Source of the DNA: Sialis fuliginosa
Lineage: Eukaryota > Arthropoda > Insecta > Megaloptera > Sialidae
Reading direction: 5' to 3'
Length of the DNA: 64,000 bases
Assembly: GCA_961205875.1 (NCBI GenBank)
Contig: OY540815.1
Location: forward strand, 11,842,001 to 11,906,000
This document shows, in pieces, positions 57,901-62,664 of this stretch (the first letter of the stretch is position 1; each line of letters opens with the position of its first letter). Under the pieces are notes generated by a model. The model was not told where the DNA came from, searched no databases, and saw only the letters and a list, made by a program, of their open reading frames with translations. The position numbers and the translations under genes were made by a program.

Positions 57901-58362
57901 GGTTACAATAGGTACTTCAAAAAACAATTGTGGATACGATAGTAAAAAAAACAATTTTTTAGCGGGAAGAGATCTTTGTTGCTTATGAGACTTTCAGAAT
58001 CGATGGATAGTATCAAGCAGTTTATCGTTACCACCATAACTCAATTTTGCAAAAAAATGTCGCTTACGATACTTTGCCTTGTAGGGGACGATATGCAGGA
58101 TTCAGATATTAAATTTAAAAAATTGATAATTTAATTTGATTTTTGAATGGCTTATTAAAGGCTATTTGTTAAGAATAGGTGTATTAAATTTTAAATATGT
58201 AATTTTTATAACTGATTCTCTACATTTTTATCGTTGTTTTTTTTGTTTGTTACAGTAATGTCTGATACATCAACCGCTTCAAGAATTCATTGCTGTTGGT
58301 TAATCATCTTGTTTATTTGTACAAAATATATATTTTCTAAACTAATATTGAGAGATTTATAA
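9903..58362 (+). CDS. beat: beaten-path family two-Ig-domain adhesion protein, 6 coding exons, 295 aa
   Basis: Beat proteins are secreted or membrane-tethered immunoglobulin-superfamily proteins on neurons; in Drosophila they bind Sidestep-family receptors in motor-axon guidance. Coding exons are 9903-9954, 44317-44525, 51586-51721, 54869-55002, 56789-57038 and 58256-58362; all have AG/GT borders and compatible phases and sum to 888 nt. Seen in the product: signal peptide (residues 1-17), Ig1 with Cys44 and Cys111, beat signature YAVKFYRGTHEFYR (54-67) and CEVTTDAPSFST (111-122), Ig2 with NCTSPP (157-162) and second Cys232, then a hydrophobic tail (about 271-287). Three N-glycosylation sequons are at Asn92, Asn108 and Asn157. 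The Ig core Trp expected in VKWYRG is Phe58. Introns are 34.4, 7.1, 3.1, 1.8 and 1.2 kb. Family assignment is firm; the subclass (I to VII) is not decidable by eye. The ends of exons 4 and 5 have plausible alternatives, listed separately. Confidence 0.92.
9961..11961. other. start of beat intron 1, nothing identified
   Basis: AT-rich, with short chance frames and no clear repeat ends. Confidence 0.55.
11962..12925 (+). repeat. unclassified repeat R1, copy 2, split by a hAT MITE
   Basis: Matches copy 1 (2262-4855) in opposite orientation, in segments 11962-12000 and 12688-12925. Includes the ACTTCCAT hairpin end and a short GTGTCTGTGTGTTTGTGTG microsatellite shared with copy 1. Interrupted at 12001-12679. 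Confidence 0.65.
12001..12679. mobile_element. hAT MITE with GGTTCGGGTTC internal repeats
   Basis: Ends CAGGTACTTGAACCTGAA and CAGGTTCAAGTCCCTG are inverted repeats, flanked by perfect 8-bp duplications ATTATAAT (11993-12000 and 12680-12687), diagnostic for hAT. About 150 bp at each end consists of degenerate GGTTCGGGTTCAGG units. A truncated relative lies at 21112-21255. Confidence 0.85.
13741..13945. mobile_element. small TIR element, possibly piggyBac-like
   Basis: The left tip TTAACCCCCGGACGG and the complement of the right tip (CGCCCGACGCCCGC) align as imperfect inverted repeats for about 35 bp, continuing into GGTTACACAGACTCCAAA versus GGTATCACACTGACCCCAAA. TTAA is present only on the left. 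Classification is tentative. Confidence 0.4.
13946..18561. other. beat intron 1, unique-looking AT-rich DNA
   Basis: No coding exon, RNA gene or bounded repeat was recognised apart from a (TC)n run. TAATTA-rich stretches are frequent, which is not informative in such AT-rich DNA. Confidence 0.5.
16985..17000. repeat. (TC)n microsatellite
   Basis: A short uninterrupted TCTCTCTC run in non-coding DNA. Confidence 0.7.
18562..19066. repeat. Helitron/helentron-like repeat, copy 1
   Basis: Contains a TCTCTTCATATAAAAATGAA start (about 18757) and the inverted sequence CGAACATTCATTTTTATA (about 19041), resembling terminal sequences of insect helentron-associated elements. Flanking and internal parts (GCGCATTGGACC, ATCTTAGGTTTTCATAAAAT, GAAAACCGCATT) recur at 52926-53622. 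No Rep/helicase coding. Confidence 0.45.
19067..21111. other. beat intron 1, nothing identified
   Basis: AT-rich; short (CA)n-like stretch at about 20299-20325. No gene seen. Confidence 0.5.
21112..21255. repeat. truncated end of the GGTTCGGG-type hAT MITE
   Basis: CCTGAACCCGAACCTGAA units, a shared ATTTTTCATTAACCC segment and a CGGTAACCATATA boundary match the right portion of the element at 12001-12679 in reverse complement. The outermost CAGGG tip is lost. Confidence 0.65.
21260..22260. other. GC-richer island in intron 1, no clear gene
   Basis: Two stretches (21260-21560 and 21840-22240) are clearly GC-richer than the surrounding intron. They hold a twofold AGGGGTTTAAT motif (21371, 21504), an (ATG)n run near 22146 and a GGGTTTAAATCCCG motif at 22207 that resembles a Pol III B box. 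Short open frames exist, but none resembles a known protein. It could be an old repeat, an enhancer or a non-coding exon; the sequence does not decide. Confidence 0.3.
22261..24059. other. beat intron 1, nothing identified
   Basis: AT-rich with no bounded element recognised. Confidence 0.5.
24060..24200. other. purine-rich GC island in intron 1
   Basis: A block of about 140 bp rich in GAGG/GGGG motifs, unlike the flanking AT-rich DNA. Stops occur in all sense frames tried and no repeat partner was seen in the window. Candidate regulatory element only. Confidence 0.25.
24502..25013. mobile_element. TA-flanked MITE family A, copy 2
   Basis: Tips AGGTACTGCCACCAGT and ACTGGTACCAGTACCT are flanked by TA (24500-24501, 25014-25015). 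Aligns along its length with 5712-6142 but is about 80 bp longer because of extra internal segments. Confidence 0.75.
25014..27409. other. beat intron 1, nothing identified
   Basis: AT-rich; a possible MITE start CAGTGGTGGACCATG at 27179 has no matching end. Confidence 0.45.
27410..27550. repeat. degenerate ~20-bp minisatellite
   Basis: About six imperfect units built on AAAGGCCGACATGGACAA. The antisense frame gives a Cys/Phe-rich string that is only a product of the repeat. Confidence 0.6.
27733..27746. repeat. poly(C) run
   Basis: Fourteen consecutive C residues, unusual in this AT-rich sequence, next to the start of repeat R2. Confidence 0.8.
27761..28218 (-). repeat. interspersed repeat R2, copy 1
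   Basis: Reverse complement of 30493-30939 and 36666-37110. Shared landmarks are TAGAATATTTTTTGTAGAGC, a doubled AAATGTCATTTTGACG motif and CACGAGGAAG...GGCAGATGT. This copy borders an A run at 27761-27768. Class unknown. Confidence 0.7.
28219..29610. other. beat intron 1, nothing identified
   Basis: Contains a CATATGTACATATG palindrome at about 28566 and an ATT-rich microsatellite near 29036; no gene. Confidence 0.5.
29619..30150. mobile_element. hAT MITE with perfect 8-bp duplication
   Basis: Ends CAGTGGTATTCAAACT and AGTTTGAAAACCACTG are inverted repeats, flanked by ATCTAGAG on both sides (29611-29618, 30151-30158). Subterminal motifs GCGGAACC and GGTACCGCGGAACTCC are typical of this common arthropod group. 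It carries a smaller inserted MITE at 29841-29979. Confidence 0.85.
29841..29979. mobile_element. 139-bp MITE nested in the hAT MITE
   Basis: Tips TGCCGTGTTTACACC and GGTCTAAACACGGCA extend into an AAACAAAACAG inverted match of about 30 bp. Flanking TTA on both sides (29838-29840, 29980-29982) fits PIF/Harbinger target choice. Confidence 0.75.
30493..30939 (+). repeat. interspersed repeat R2, copy 2
   Basis: Same order of landmarks as the copies at 27761 and 36666, ending GGCAGATGTTTTTTTT. It contains an expanded TTTTATTTTATTTTATTT segment at about 30602-30625. Confidence 0.7.
30984..31252. repeat. hAT-like CTCACG MITE, copy 2 (truncated)
   Basis: Starts TAGAGATGGGCGCGTGAG followed by CACTCACGATTACGC motifs like those at 6810. 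The right terminus is not recognisable. It includes CCCTCCATACGTGACAGGAG, shared with 38724-38743. Confidence 0.5.
32098..32507. mobile_element. MITE with ~55-bp inverted repeats
   Basis: CACTCTGTCACCTATCGGAT on the left pairs with the complement of ATCCGATAGGTAGCAGAGTT on the right, and the pairing continues through GAACCCTTCTTAAGTTC / GAACTTCAGAAGGGTTC. The exact tips are uncertain by a few bases. Internal AT-rich open frame is not a gene. Confidence 0.65.
32690..32990. other. mixed-composition segment with a GC-rich core
   Basis: A CGAACGCGCGCGGCGG core near 32904-32919 sits beside GGATTGATTGAAAATTCACA, which is nearly repeated at 29346-29366. A 95-codon antisense frame spans it but has no recognisable domain and is judged non-coding. 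Confidence 0.3.
33600..34006. mobile_element. MITE with AACCGACTT-type ends
   Basis: TTAACCGATTTAAAAAAATG at the left and AATTAAGTCGGTTTAA at the right are inverted. An inner inverted pair of about 55 bp (33842-33893 versus 33931-33995, around ACTGTTAAAT and AAACACTGAAAA) suggests a nested or rearranged copy. Confidence 0.55.
34115..34409. mobile_element. hAT MITE (GCGGCCCGC type)
   Basis: Ends CAAGTTTGTCCAGCC and GGTTGGACACCTATG are flanked by GTCTACAC (34107-34114) and GTCTACAG (34410-34417), one mismatch in 8 bp. Subterminal GGCCCACGAGG / TGCGGCCCGC motifs match a widely distributed non-autonomous hAT group. Contains (AAT)n near 34194. Confidence 0.8.
35491..35705. mobile_element. pogo/Tigger-like MITE nested in the Helitron-like end
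   Basis: Tips CACTGGTACATCCCGATAAC and GTTATCGGGAGGTACTAGTG are flanked by TA (35489-35490, 35706-35707). CCCGATAACGAA ends are characteristic of pogo/Tigger derivatives. 215 bp, no intact transposase. Confidence 0.8.
35912..36576 (+). repeat. tandem array, four ~161-bp units
   Basis: Units start at 35921, 36083, 36244 and 36405, with a partial fifth at 36565; periods are 162, 161, 161 and 160. Each contains a T run, TAGCTTACACCATTATC, the CGAAGACCTTCGAG near-palindrome and CAGCTTGGCGCGATCGAGGA. Units differ at only a few positions. About 1.9 related units in reverse orientation are at 47885-48181. Confidence 0.9.
36666..37110 (+). repeat. interspersed repeat R2, copy 3
   Basis: Starts ACGTGAAAATTTTATAGAAT and ends GGCAGATGT like the other copies. 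It directly follows the tandem array and may have been captured by, or inserted beside, the Helitron-like element. Confidence 0.7.
37169..38041. mobile_element. older GGGGCGTAGC-type element, interrupted
   Basis: CAGGGGCGTAGCCATGG at the left and TTGCTACGCCGCTG at the right look like inverted ends, flanked by the poorly matching GTTCTAAT / GTCCTAGC. Part of its interior (about 37440-37640 and 37941-37970) is shared with 50600-50790. A related element lies inside at 37641-37932. Confidence 0.45.
37641..37932. mobile_element. hAT-like MITE with GGCGTAGC ends
   Basis: Ends GGAGGCGTAGCGAGG and TTGCTACGCCACTGC are inverted, flanked by CTTGATCC (37633-37640) and CTCGATCC (37933-37940). Contains a run of 12 G at 37654-37665 and poly(T) tracts. 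Confidence 0.65.
38402..38757 (+). repeat. Helitron-like 5' fragment, second copy
   Basis: Begins TCTATATATATATATATGTA and continues with TATTATAAAACGCAACGTCT, CTCGAGAACCACTTATCCGA and AGTAACGATAATAGTAAATT, all paralleled at 35706-35840. No tandem array follows here. Confidence 0.6.
39047..39753. mobile_element. TA-flanked MITE (AGGTATTTCTCGG ends)
   Basis: AGGTATTTCTCGG at the left and CCGAGAAATACCT at the right, with TA at 39045-39046 and 39754-39755. 707 bp, non-coding. Confidence 0.75.
40401..40496. repeat. hAT-like CTCACG MITE, copy 3 (fragment)
   Basis: TAGAACTGAGCGTGGGTCG followed by GATCACGGCCGTGACTGG and CGTGAGCATGCGTGATTGG motifs resembles the subterminal regions at 6810-7383. Confidence 0.45.
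41200..41570. other. less AT-rich segment in intron 1, no supported gene
   Basis: A 111-codon frame on the plus strand (41228-41563) starts in NAAAHTLNSWQL and has no domain, signal or splice support. Scattered CACGCG/GCCGCC motifs make it a weak regulatory candidate. I see no repeat partner. Confidence 0.25.
41571..44316. other. end of beat intron 1, nothing identified
   Basis: Slightly GC-richer patches at 42290-42380 and 42590-42800 have no coding or repeat explanation in this window. The last 1.5 kb before exon 2 is AT-rich. Confidence 0.45.
44317..44525 (+). CDS. beat: beat exon 2: first half of Ig1
   Basis: Acceptor TTATTTACAG precedes the exon and donor GTAAGT follows it. It encodes residues 19-87, including VRLEVRPLAVQRGGSVTLQC (Cys44) and the diagnostic LYAVKFYRGTHEFYRHTP segment, and ends GIYVD. 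The exon is much more GC-rich than its surroundings, as expected of conserved coding sequence. It ends in phase 0. Confidence 0.95.
44526..47651. other. beat intron 2, first part, nothing identified
   Basis: AT-rich intron with chance frames only. Confidence 0.5.
47885..48181 (-). repeat. two diverged units of the 161-bp repeat
   Basis: GATAATGGTGTAAGCTATAT and GATCGCGCCAAGCTGA occur in reverse orientation relative to 35912-36576; a second, more diverged unit carries GATCACGCCAAGCTGAGATA. Followed by a short (AAT)n run at 48178-48200. Confidence 0.75.
48217..48399 (-). pseudogene. hAT transposase C-terminal fragment
   Basis: The minus-strand reading includes YSERLFSEAGNVFEENRSS and LKNAEKNAEQVLFLHHYNP before a natural stop. 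This is the hAT dimerisation region (the S-R/E-FS-AG signature near the C-terminus of hAT transposases). Only about 60 residues survive; the upstream catalytic part is absent in the window, so the gene is dead. Confidence 0.88.
48441..50185. other. beat intron 2, middle part, nothing identified
   Basis: A 122-codon frame at 48905-49273 is AT-rich and Ile/Phe-rich without any domain. No bounded repeat seen. Confidence 0.5.
50186..50666. repeat. palindromic repeat R3
   Basis: AATATCTAGAGAACTCATTG (50187) pairs with CAATGGGTTCTCTAGATATT (50640), and pairing includes GCTACAGTTATGA / TCATAACTGTAGC. Sequence beyond it (to 50790) matches 37540-37640. CAGTGGTGTATGGGGCC at 50294 may be a further nested end. 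Confidence 0.5.
51586..51721 (+). CDS. beat: beat exon 3: second half of Ig1
   Basis: Acceptor TTAATTTTCAG and donor GTAAGT bound the exon. It encodes residues 88-132, ESGSNATQVTLRKVSF followed by the Ig F-strand motif LAGNFSC and the beat signature CEVTTDAPSFST, ending LSVI plus one base (phase 1). Cys111 pairs with Cys44 by Ig homology. An antisense open frame here is only a shadow. Confidence 0.95.
51722..52925. other. beat intron 3, first part, nothing identified
   Basis: AT-rich, no repeat ends or coding exon recognised. Confidence 0.5.
52926..53622 (+). repeat. Helitron/helentron-like repeat, copy 2
   Basis: Shares GCGCATTGGACC, GTATGAAAAAAATA, ATCTTAGGTTTTCATAAAAT and GAAAACCGCATT with 18562-19066, and ends CTTTTATAGATAGAGATG. 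Lies in beat intron 3. Confidence 0.5.
54360..54480. repeat. fragment of a GC-ended MITE
   Basis: GGCGCCCCGGGCTGTAGC recalls ATGCCCCGGGCGCTAC of the element at 37641. No partner terminus seen. Confidence 0.3.
54869..55002 (+). CDS. beat: beat exon 4: first half of Ig2
   Basis: Encodes residues 133-177, LPESKPLLHTDRDVYFPGD followed by ILHANCTSPPAKPPAEL and FYINGEP. Donor is GTGAGT at 55003. The chosen acceptor is TGTTCCAG (ends 54868) because the product then reads LSVI-S-LPESKP, matching the usual Ig1-Ig2 linker length in beat proteins. A second acceptor ending at 54850 (CACAAAG) is also in frame and would insert six residues (linker YYVNVPA instead of S). Cys158 is the first Ig2 cysteine. 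The exon is conspicuously GC-rich. Confidence 0.9.
55003..56155. other. beat intron 4, first part
   Basis: AT-rich intron; apart from the GTTCCGTA-type fragment near 55590 nothing bounded is recognised. Confidence 0.45.
55590..55660. repeat. GTTCCGTA-type repeat fragment
   Basis: TTTCCGTAGAAAATAAGGAA followed by CCCTTGTTGTTTCGCTCTGT resembles a repeat motif widespread in insect genomes. The class is not established and the limits are unclear. Confidence 0.3.
56156..56403. mobile_element. 248-bp TA-flanked MITE in beat intron 4
   Basis: TCGCTCATTTGCTGCAAC and GTTGCAGCAAATGAGCGA are inverted tips; pairing extends through GTCATAACT / AGTTATGAC. TA borders at 56154-56155 and 56404-56405. Confidence 0.75.
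56789..57038 (+). CDS. beat: beat exon 5: second half of Ig2
   Basis: Acceptor GACCACAACAG is followed by residues 178-260, including VRLEWSEAWL, a stretch rich in Ala/His, and the Ig2 F-strand Cys232 in HALRVTCTARVPVVSYRESS. The frame continues open to a stop at 57068-57070, but a donor GTGGGT at 57039 allows splicing to the last exon in phase 1. Very high GC and several CG dinucleotides contrast with the flanking introns. Confidence 0.88.
57393..58091. mobile_element. 699-bp TA-flanked MITE in beat intron 5
   Basis: Ends TCGTCCCCTACAAGGCAAAG and CTTTGCCTTGTAGGGGACGA pair for about 40 bp, with TA at 57391-57392 and 58092-58093. The interior contains several (G)GTTACGAT / GGTTACAAT-type motifs. 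It makes up more than half of the intron. Confidence 0.8.
58256..58362 (+). CDS. beat: beat exon 6: hydrophobic C-terminal tail and stop
   Basis: A long pyrimidine tract and TTTGTTTGTTACAG precede the exon. Joined in phase to exon 5 it reads V-MSDTSTASRIHCCW followed by LIILFICTKYIFSKLILRDL and TAA (58360-58362). The tail holds about 14 hydrophobic residues flanked by Arg and Lys. This could be a membrane anchor or a GPI-attachment signal, as inferred for some beat proteins; the basic residues after the core fit a membrane segment better. AATAAA signals follow at 58693, 58917 and 58924. Confidence 0.68.
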
Positions 58363-58692
58363 TTACAGTATTTATAAGATTTATAATTACAGTTACAATT
58401 ATGGAAATATTAAAATATGAATAGTAATTATTTGTATACTAAATTAGTTATTTTGAAAAGTAGGCATGAGTTAGTTTTTATATCGAGAGTTATAAATTAA
58501 TTAATTTTTTTGCCAACGAAATATTTTTATCTTGAATGTATATAAATATCTCTCAAATAATAAATTATATATGGCGAAACGTTGAATAGTCAATATTCAT
58601 GTCATCAAGTGTAATTACAAAATGTATTACGATTTTATGATCTCATGTTTTCAACAAATATAATATTTATGATTTATATATATGTAATTAAC

Positions 58693-58929
58693 AATAAATA
58701 ATAACAGGGTAAGTATTATTTTTAATATTAAAATAATTTTTGAATGATTATAAATATTAAATTAACTTAAGAATATTTCTTAACTTAACTTATTTATATT
58801 ATAATTGTAATTGTAAATTTCATAACTAATAATTATATCCATTTTAGTTCATTCAAAAAAATAAATAAAAACATTTTGTTAGTAAAATAATATTGTAATG
58901 TATTATATTTTTTGTCAATAAACAATAAA
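58693..58929 (+). terminator. poly(A) signals for beat
   Basis: AATAAA occurs at 58693-58698, 58917-58922 and 58924-58929, 331 to 567 bp after the beat stop codon. The latter pair lies only about 32 bp from the opposite-strand signal of the protease gene. Confidence 0.45.
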
Positions 58930-58960
58930 TTGTTCTTATTATAATACTTCAGCCCAAAAC

Positions 58961-58966
58961 TTTATT
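58961..58966 (-). terminator. poly(A) signal for the protease gene
   Basis: TTTATT on the plus strand reads AATAAA on the minus strand, 137 bp beyond the protease stop codon. It is the nearest canonical signal. Confidence 0.45.
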
Positions 58967-59102
58967 TAAACTATTTTTAAATAGGTGTCTTCATAAATAT
59001 TCCTTGAAAAAACAATTGATTTTCTCAAAAATATATATTTACAAATACATTATATTACAATAACATTAACAATAAGAGCATTTGTTCAAACAATAACAAT
59101 TT

Positions 59103-61617
59103 TTAAGGTCTTAACCAGATCCCAGTAACCTTTGAAATCCAGGGTAGGTGAGAAGTAACACGAGCAAAACCGAATGGGAAATTTTTCGTACATCCTTGGC
59201 TTGAAACAAAACTAGTCACTCCAACCAACATCACGAAGTCTTCTTTTGCGTACATCAATGGACCTCCACTGTCACCCTGATAATTAAAATTATTTGTTTA
59301 ATAAAACTTGTTAATTCAATGATTACAATCGAATTTCTTATTTTATATAAAACGATATATATGTCGTCGGGAGTATTAAAATAATTTTCTAGATAAGTAC
59401 GTTAAAAGAGTGACCGCAAAAAAGTTTGCTTTTTAGTCTATTTTTTGGAACTCGCTAACGACCTGGGGAAGGAATATAAAAATATGTTACAGGTATCAAA
59501 TTACTCGTTATTGAAAACAAAAGTGAGCATCACTTTTCGTTTTTTGAAAATTTCAAAACCCCTATTCAAGGGTTGAAAAAATTCCAAAAAATTAAAAAAT
59601 CAAAAATACCACTAATTATAAAATCATTTATCATTATATTTTTTCTATAAAATAAACCTTACAAAAGTGTAATCACGTATTTTCTTGGTCGATGAGGGTT
59701 TATGTGGGTTAAAAAACCATCCCAAAGCTCTCCAATGGGGTTAAATCATCTCCAAAATATTAAGAAAAATAAAACTATTTTTCTAAAATTTCGAAAAAAT
59801 ATTTTAAGTGCTTGAAGTCATGGAAAATGTAGAATAACTATATTATATTAGTCCCGATGAGAAAACAACCCCTACGAGGAGTAAAACTACCCCTAATCAG
59901 AAGGAGATAATGAAAAATCTTAAAAATTATAAATAAATAAGATAAATGATTTTATAATTAGTGGTATTTTTGATTTTTTTATATTTTGGGGGTTTTTTCA
60001 ACCCCAAAATTGGGGTAATTTATTGAAATTTTCAAAAAATGAAAAGCGATGCTCACTTTGGTTTTTAATGACAAGTAATTTGATGCCTGTAACATACTTT
60101 TATATTCTTCCCCAGGTCGCTAGCGAAGTCCAAAAAATAGGCTAACTTTACGGTCACTTGGTCACTTTTTATTTTATGCACAATACTGTTAAAATCGTTA
60201 GTATTTCCAATCAACTACACTACATATCAAATGTTTTTAGAAAATGGAATTTGCAATTTTTATGCATTTTTTTTTGTTCGTTGAAAAGTTACAGAATTGC
60301 AGTTACGTATTTAAAAAAAAAGTTTTAACTTTTAATTTAACAAAATATTTAATTATTTTTTCTGAATTTTGGTGACATATCTTGCTGTAATAATACTATT
60401 TACAATTAGTTTAAATAAATAACTTACCTGACAGGTACTTTCACCGTGATCACCTCTTGCGCAAATAGTTGATGAAACAATTACAGTGCTGCCGAAGATA
60501 CTAGCGCATTCGGCGTTGCTGATGCCTCTAGCAGGACCCCATTTCAAGTCGGGAGAGATTCCCGGTGCTATATTAAAATCAATACTGATTAATTTTATTC
60601 ACTAATAAATTATTTAACGAATGTGTATTATATTTACGTACTGTCGCTAATTCTGCCGAATCCACTAATAAACAATTGTACATTTTCAAATGTCACTGCC
60701 GCATTACTTTTGCTGGGAAGTTCAATTGGTCTTATGAAAACTGAAAATACATATTACATATTTTTACTTTTGTACGTTGTAGGTATGTGTAAGTTTGTTT
60801 ATATATTATATTTAAAATTCTACTTCATCTTCAGGCCTTCTTATTTTCTCTATAAAACCATAGTAATGTATGTGATTTTCAACATTTAGTACACGTACTA
60901 AAAGTTTAGGAACGTTATGTGTCGACCATTAGTACTTACAGTTAATGAGAATTTTTCTGGGCAATTGAATTAACGCAATATCGTTGTTAAGGGTAGATGG
61001 ATTGTAACCTTCATTAGGGATAGCAATTGATGACATATATTCACGTGCAAACATTTGAAGATGTGATCCTGAGTATGTTCCTCCTAAACGAATCTTCCAT
61101 TGGACATATCTGATTGTGAAGAATGTGTTAAGTGTACTTAATTCATTGATAAAACAATAACATCTGGTTGAAAATTAGTAAATATAAAATATTGAAATTG
61201 TTTACCCGACAACGCAATGGGCAGCTGTAATAACCCATTCATCGCTTATCAGTGAACCTCCACATGCGTATATGTCTCCTGTAGGTTTTATCATAAGAAT
61301 AAAAGCTTGCCATGGTAACATAGAAGGCCACGCCTTAAATCCATTGATAATACGACTTTCTGGTACTGAGAACGGTAAAAAAAATTTTGTACAATTGCTA
61401 TTATGGAAATTTAAAGTTTACTTACCGTTTTCAACGTCCTTCACAATGACAGCCTTCTCCTCTTCGCCCTAGAAAATATTATTACTTTAATATTAATAAA
61501 AAAACTATTTTTATAATTATGTATATTACTAATGTAAAATTGTATAAATAAAATATTTCATTTTACCTGGACAATGCCGAGAGCACATATAACAACCAAA
61601 AAATAGATTAGTTTCAT
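59103..61617 (-). CDS. secreted chymotrypsin-like serine protease (S1A), 7 exons, 278 aa
   Basis: Exons on the minus strand: 61617-61567, 61468-61426, 61365-61206, 61109-60940, 60740-60642, 60567-60428 and 59276-59103, all GT-AG, summing to 837 nt. Product: signal peptide MKLIYFLVVICALGIVQ, short acidic propeptide, activation site R36-IING, catalytic His81 (TAAHC), Asp128 (NNDIAL) and Ser224 (GDSGGP). Cysteine pairs 66/82, 195/210 and 220/250 match the three disulfides of insect chymotrypsins. The S1-pocket residue at chymotrypsin position 189 is Ser218, so it is chymotrypsin- rather than trypsin-like; positions 216 and 226 are Val245 and Phe256. The P-x-G-F-A-R-V segment near the end resembles the brachyurin/Jonah group. 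No clip domain is present, so a digestive or secreted effector role is more likely than a clotting or immune cascade (inference). The length is normal for the family and nothing is broken. Confidence 0.95.
59405..60169. mobile_element. foldback MITE in protease intron 6
   Basis: About 150 bp at each end are inverted copies, with landmarks CGACCTGGGGAAG / CTTCCCCAGGTCG and AAAGTGAGCATC / GATGCTCACTTT; inner AATCATTTATC / GATAAATGATT also pairs. TA is present just outside both ends. It makes up about two thirds of the 1,151-bp intron. Confidence 0.75.
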
Positions 61618-61632
61618 TTTGTTTGCTGTTTC

Positions 61633-61664
61633 TGAAGCTTTCAAATTTGCATGTTATATTTATA
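61633..61664 (-). promoter_or_regulatory. TATA box and initiator of the protease gene
   Basis: On the minus strand TATAAATA lies at 61664-61657, and a CAG within TTCAGA at 61634-61632 is about 31 bp downstream, the canonical TATA-to-start spacing. The implied 5' UTR is only about 16 nt before the ATG at 61617. Strong TATA promoters with very short leaders are typical of insect digestive protease genes. Confidence 0.65.
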
Positions 61665-62129
61665 GTCGATTTTTTAGAGATGTTTTGCGTTGATAATTTT
61701 TAAGATGTTTACCATATTTTATCGCAAAACAATTTTTTATTGATTGTGATAAAGGACAATAGACGTACTTATATTATTCTTAGAATTAAAGTTAATATAG
61801 TGTAACTTCTAATAAATAACTTCCAATTTTATTTTAAATAATTTTAATATTCAAACAATTTTTAAGAATTATTGAAACATAATTAAAATCTCTTATAATT
61901 GGTACATTTTTAATGATGATAAATGTTTTGATAGCTGGATGTTCTTCTTTTCTGACAGCTCCTTCGTGTTTGTTGTGTCGTATAAATGTGTGTAGGTATA
62001 TGTCTGCAGAGCTTTGGGCTAAGACTGGGACATAAGATGGGTGGGGAAACTGCAAATGGGCCGATCATTGCAGATTAATACAAACTGGCGGGCCATGATT
62101 ATGGATTAAGGTAAGGGTTACATATAACA

Positions 62130-62660
62130 TTTATCTTCTCATATAGTCATTTTTGTTTCTGTTATAAATACCATTATTTCGTCATAGGTGTATGGTTGGC
62201 AGAGAAGTTGTTGCAGATTGGTCATTTCTGTATTTTTCTTTCTTAGGTTGTCAGTCAATATTTTTCTTTGTTTGGAGTATGCTGGACATTCGATGAAAAT
62301 ATGTTCTAGGTTTGCTATCGAGTTATTGTCGCAGGTACATACTGATAGGTTCACGCGTATTTTATATAAATATTGTACGGGTCTGGTTAAATCTTAGTCT
62401 ACTTAATGCTGTGATCTATCTTCTGGGATTTTTTCGTACTGGGACCATGTTTTTGATGGAATGTTGAGCTGGATTCTTTCATGACTATCGATGAATATTG
62501 AATTTTGCCAAGAGTCATTCGCCTGTTTTTTTATTTGGGCTCTTAAATCTGAGTGAGGGGTAGGTACCAGTTTAGCAGGTGGAGATATTTAGTTGGTAGG
62601 AATATTTCAATTGATGTGCTAACTCGTCAGCTCTCTCGTTTCCCTGTAATGTATTTTTTT
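62130..62660 (-). pseudogene. LINE fragment: RNase H end and C-terminal zinc-knuckle region
   Basis: Minus-strand frames show LQGNERADELAHQL, the end of an RNase H domain (GNERADELA motif), and, further on, CTCDNNSIANLEHIFIECPA, the C-terminal Cys-His knuckle common in LINE polyproteins. Between them a frame resembling PHSDLRAQIKKQANDSWQN is interrupted by stops and frame changes, so the copy is dead. RNase H presence points to the I/R1/LOA-like side of LINEs (inference). Downstream 62100-61950 probably includes its 3' UTR. Confidence 0.75.
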
Positions 62661-62664
62661 AATA

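Noticed and set aside
62188-62397. Plus-strand 69-codon frame
   Set aside because: Shadow of the LINE reading frame on the minus strand.
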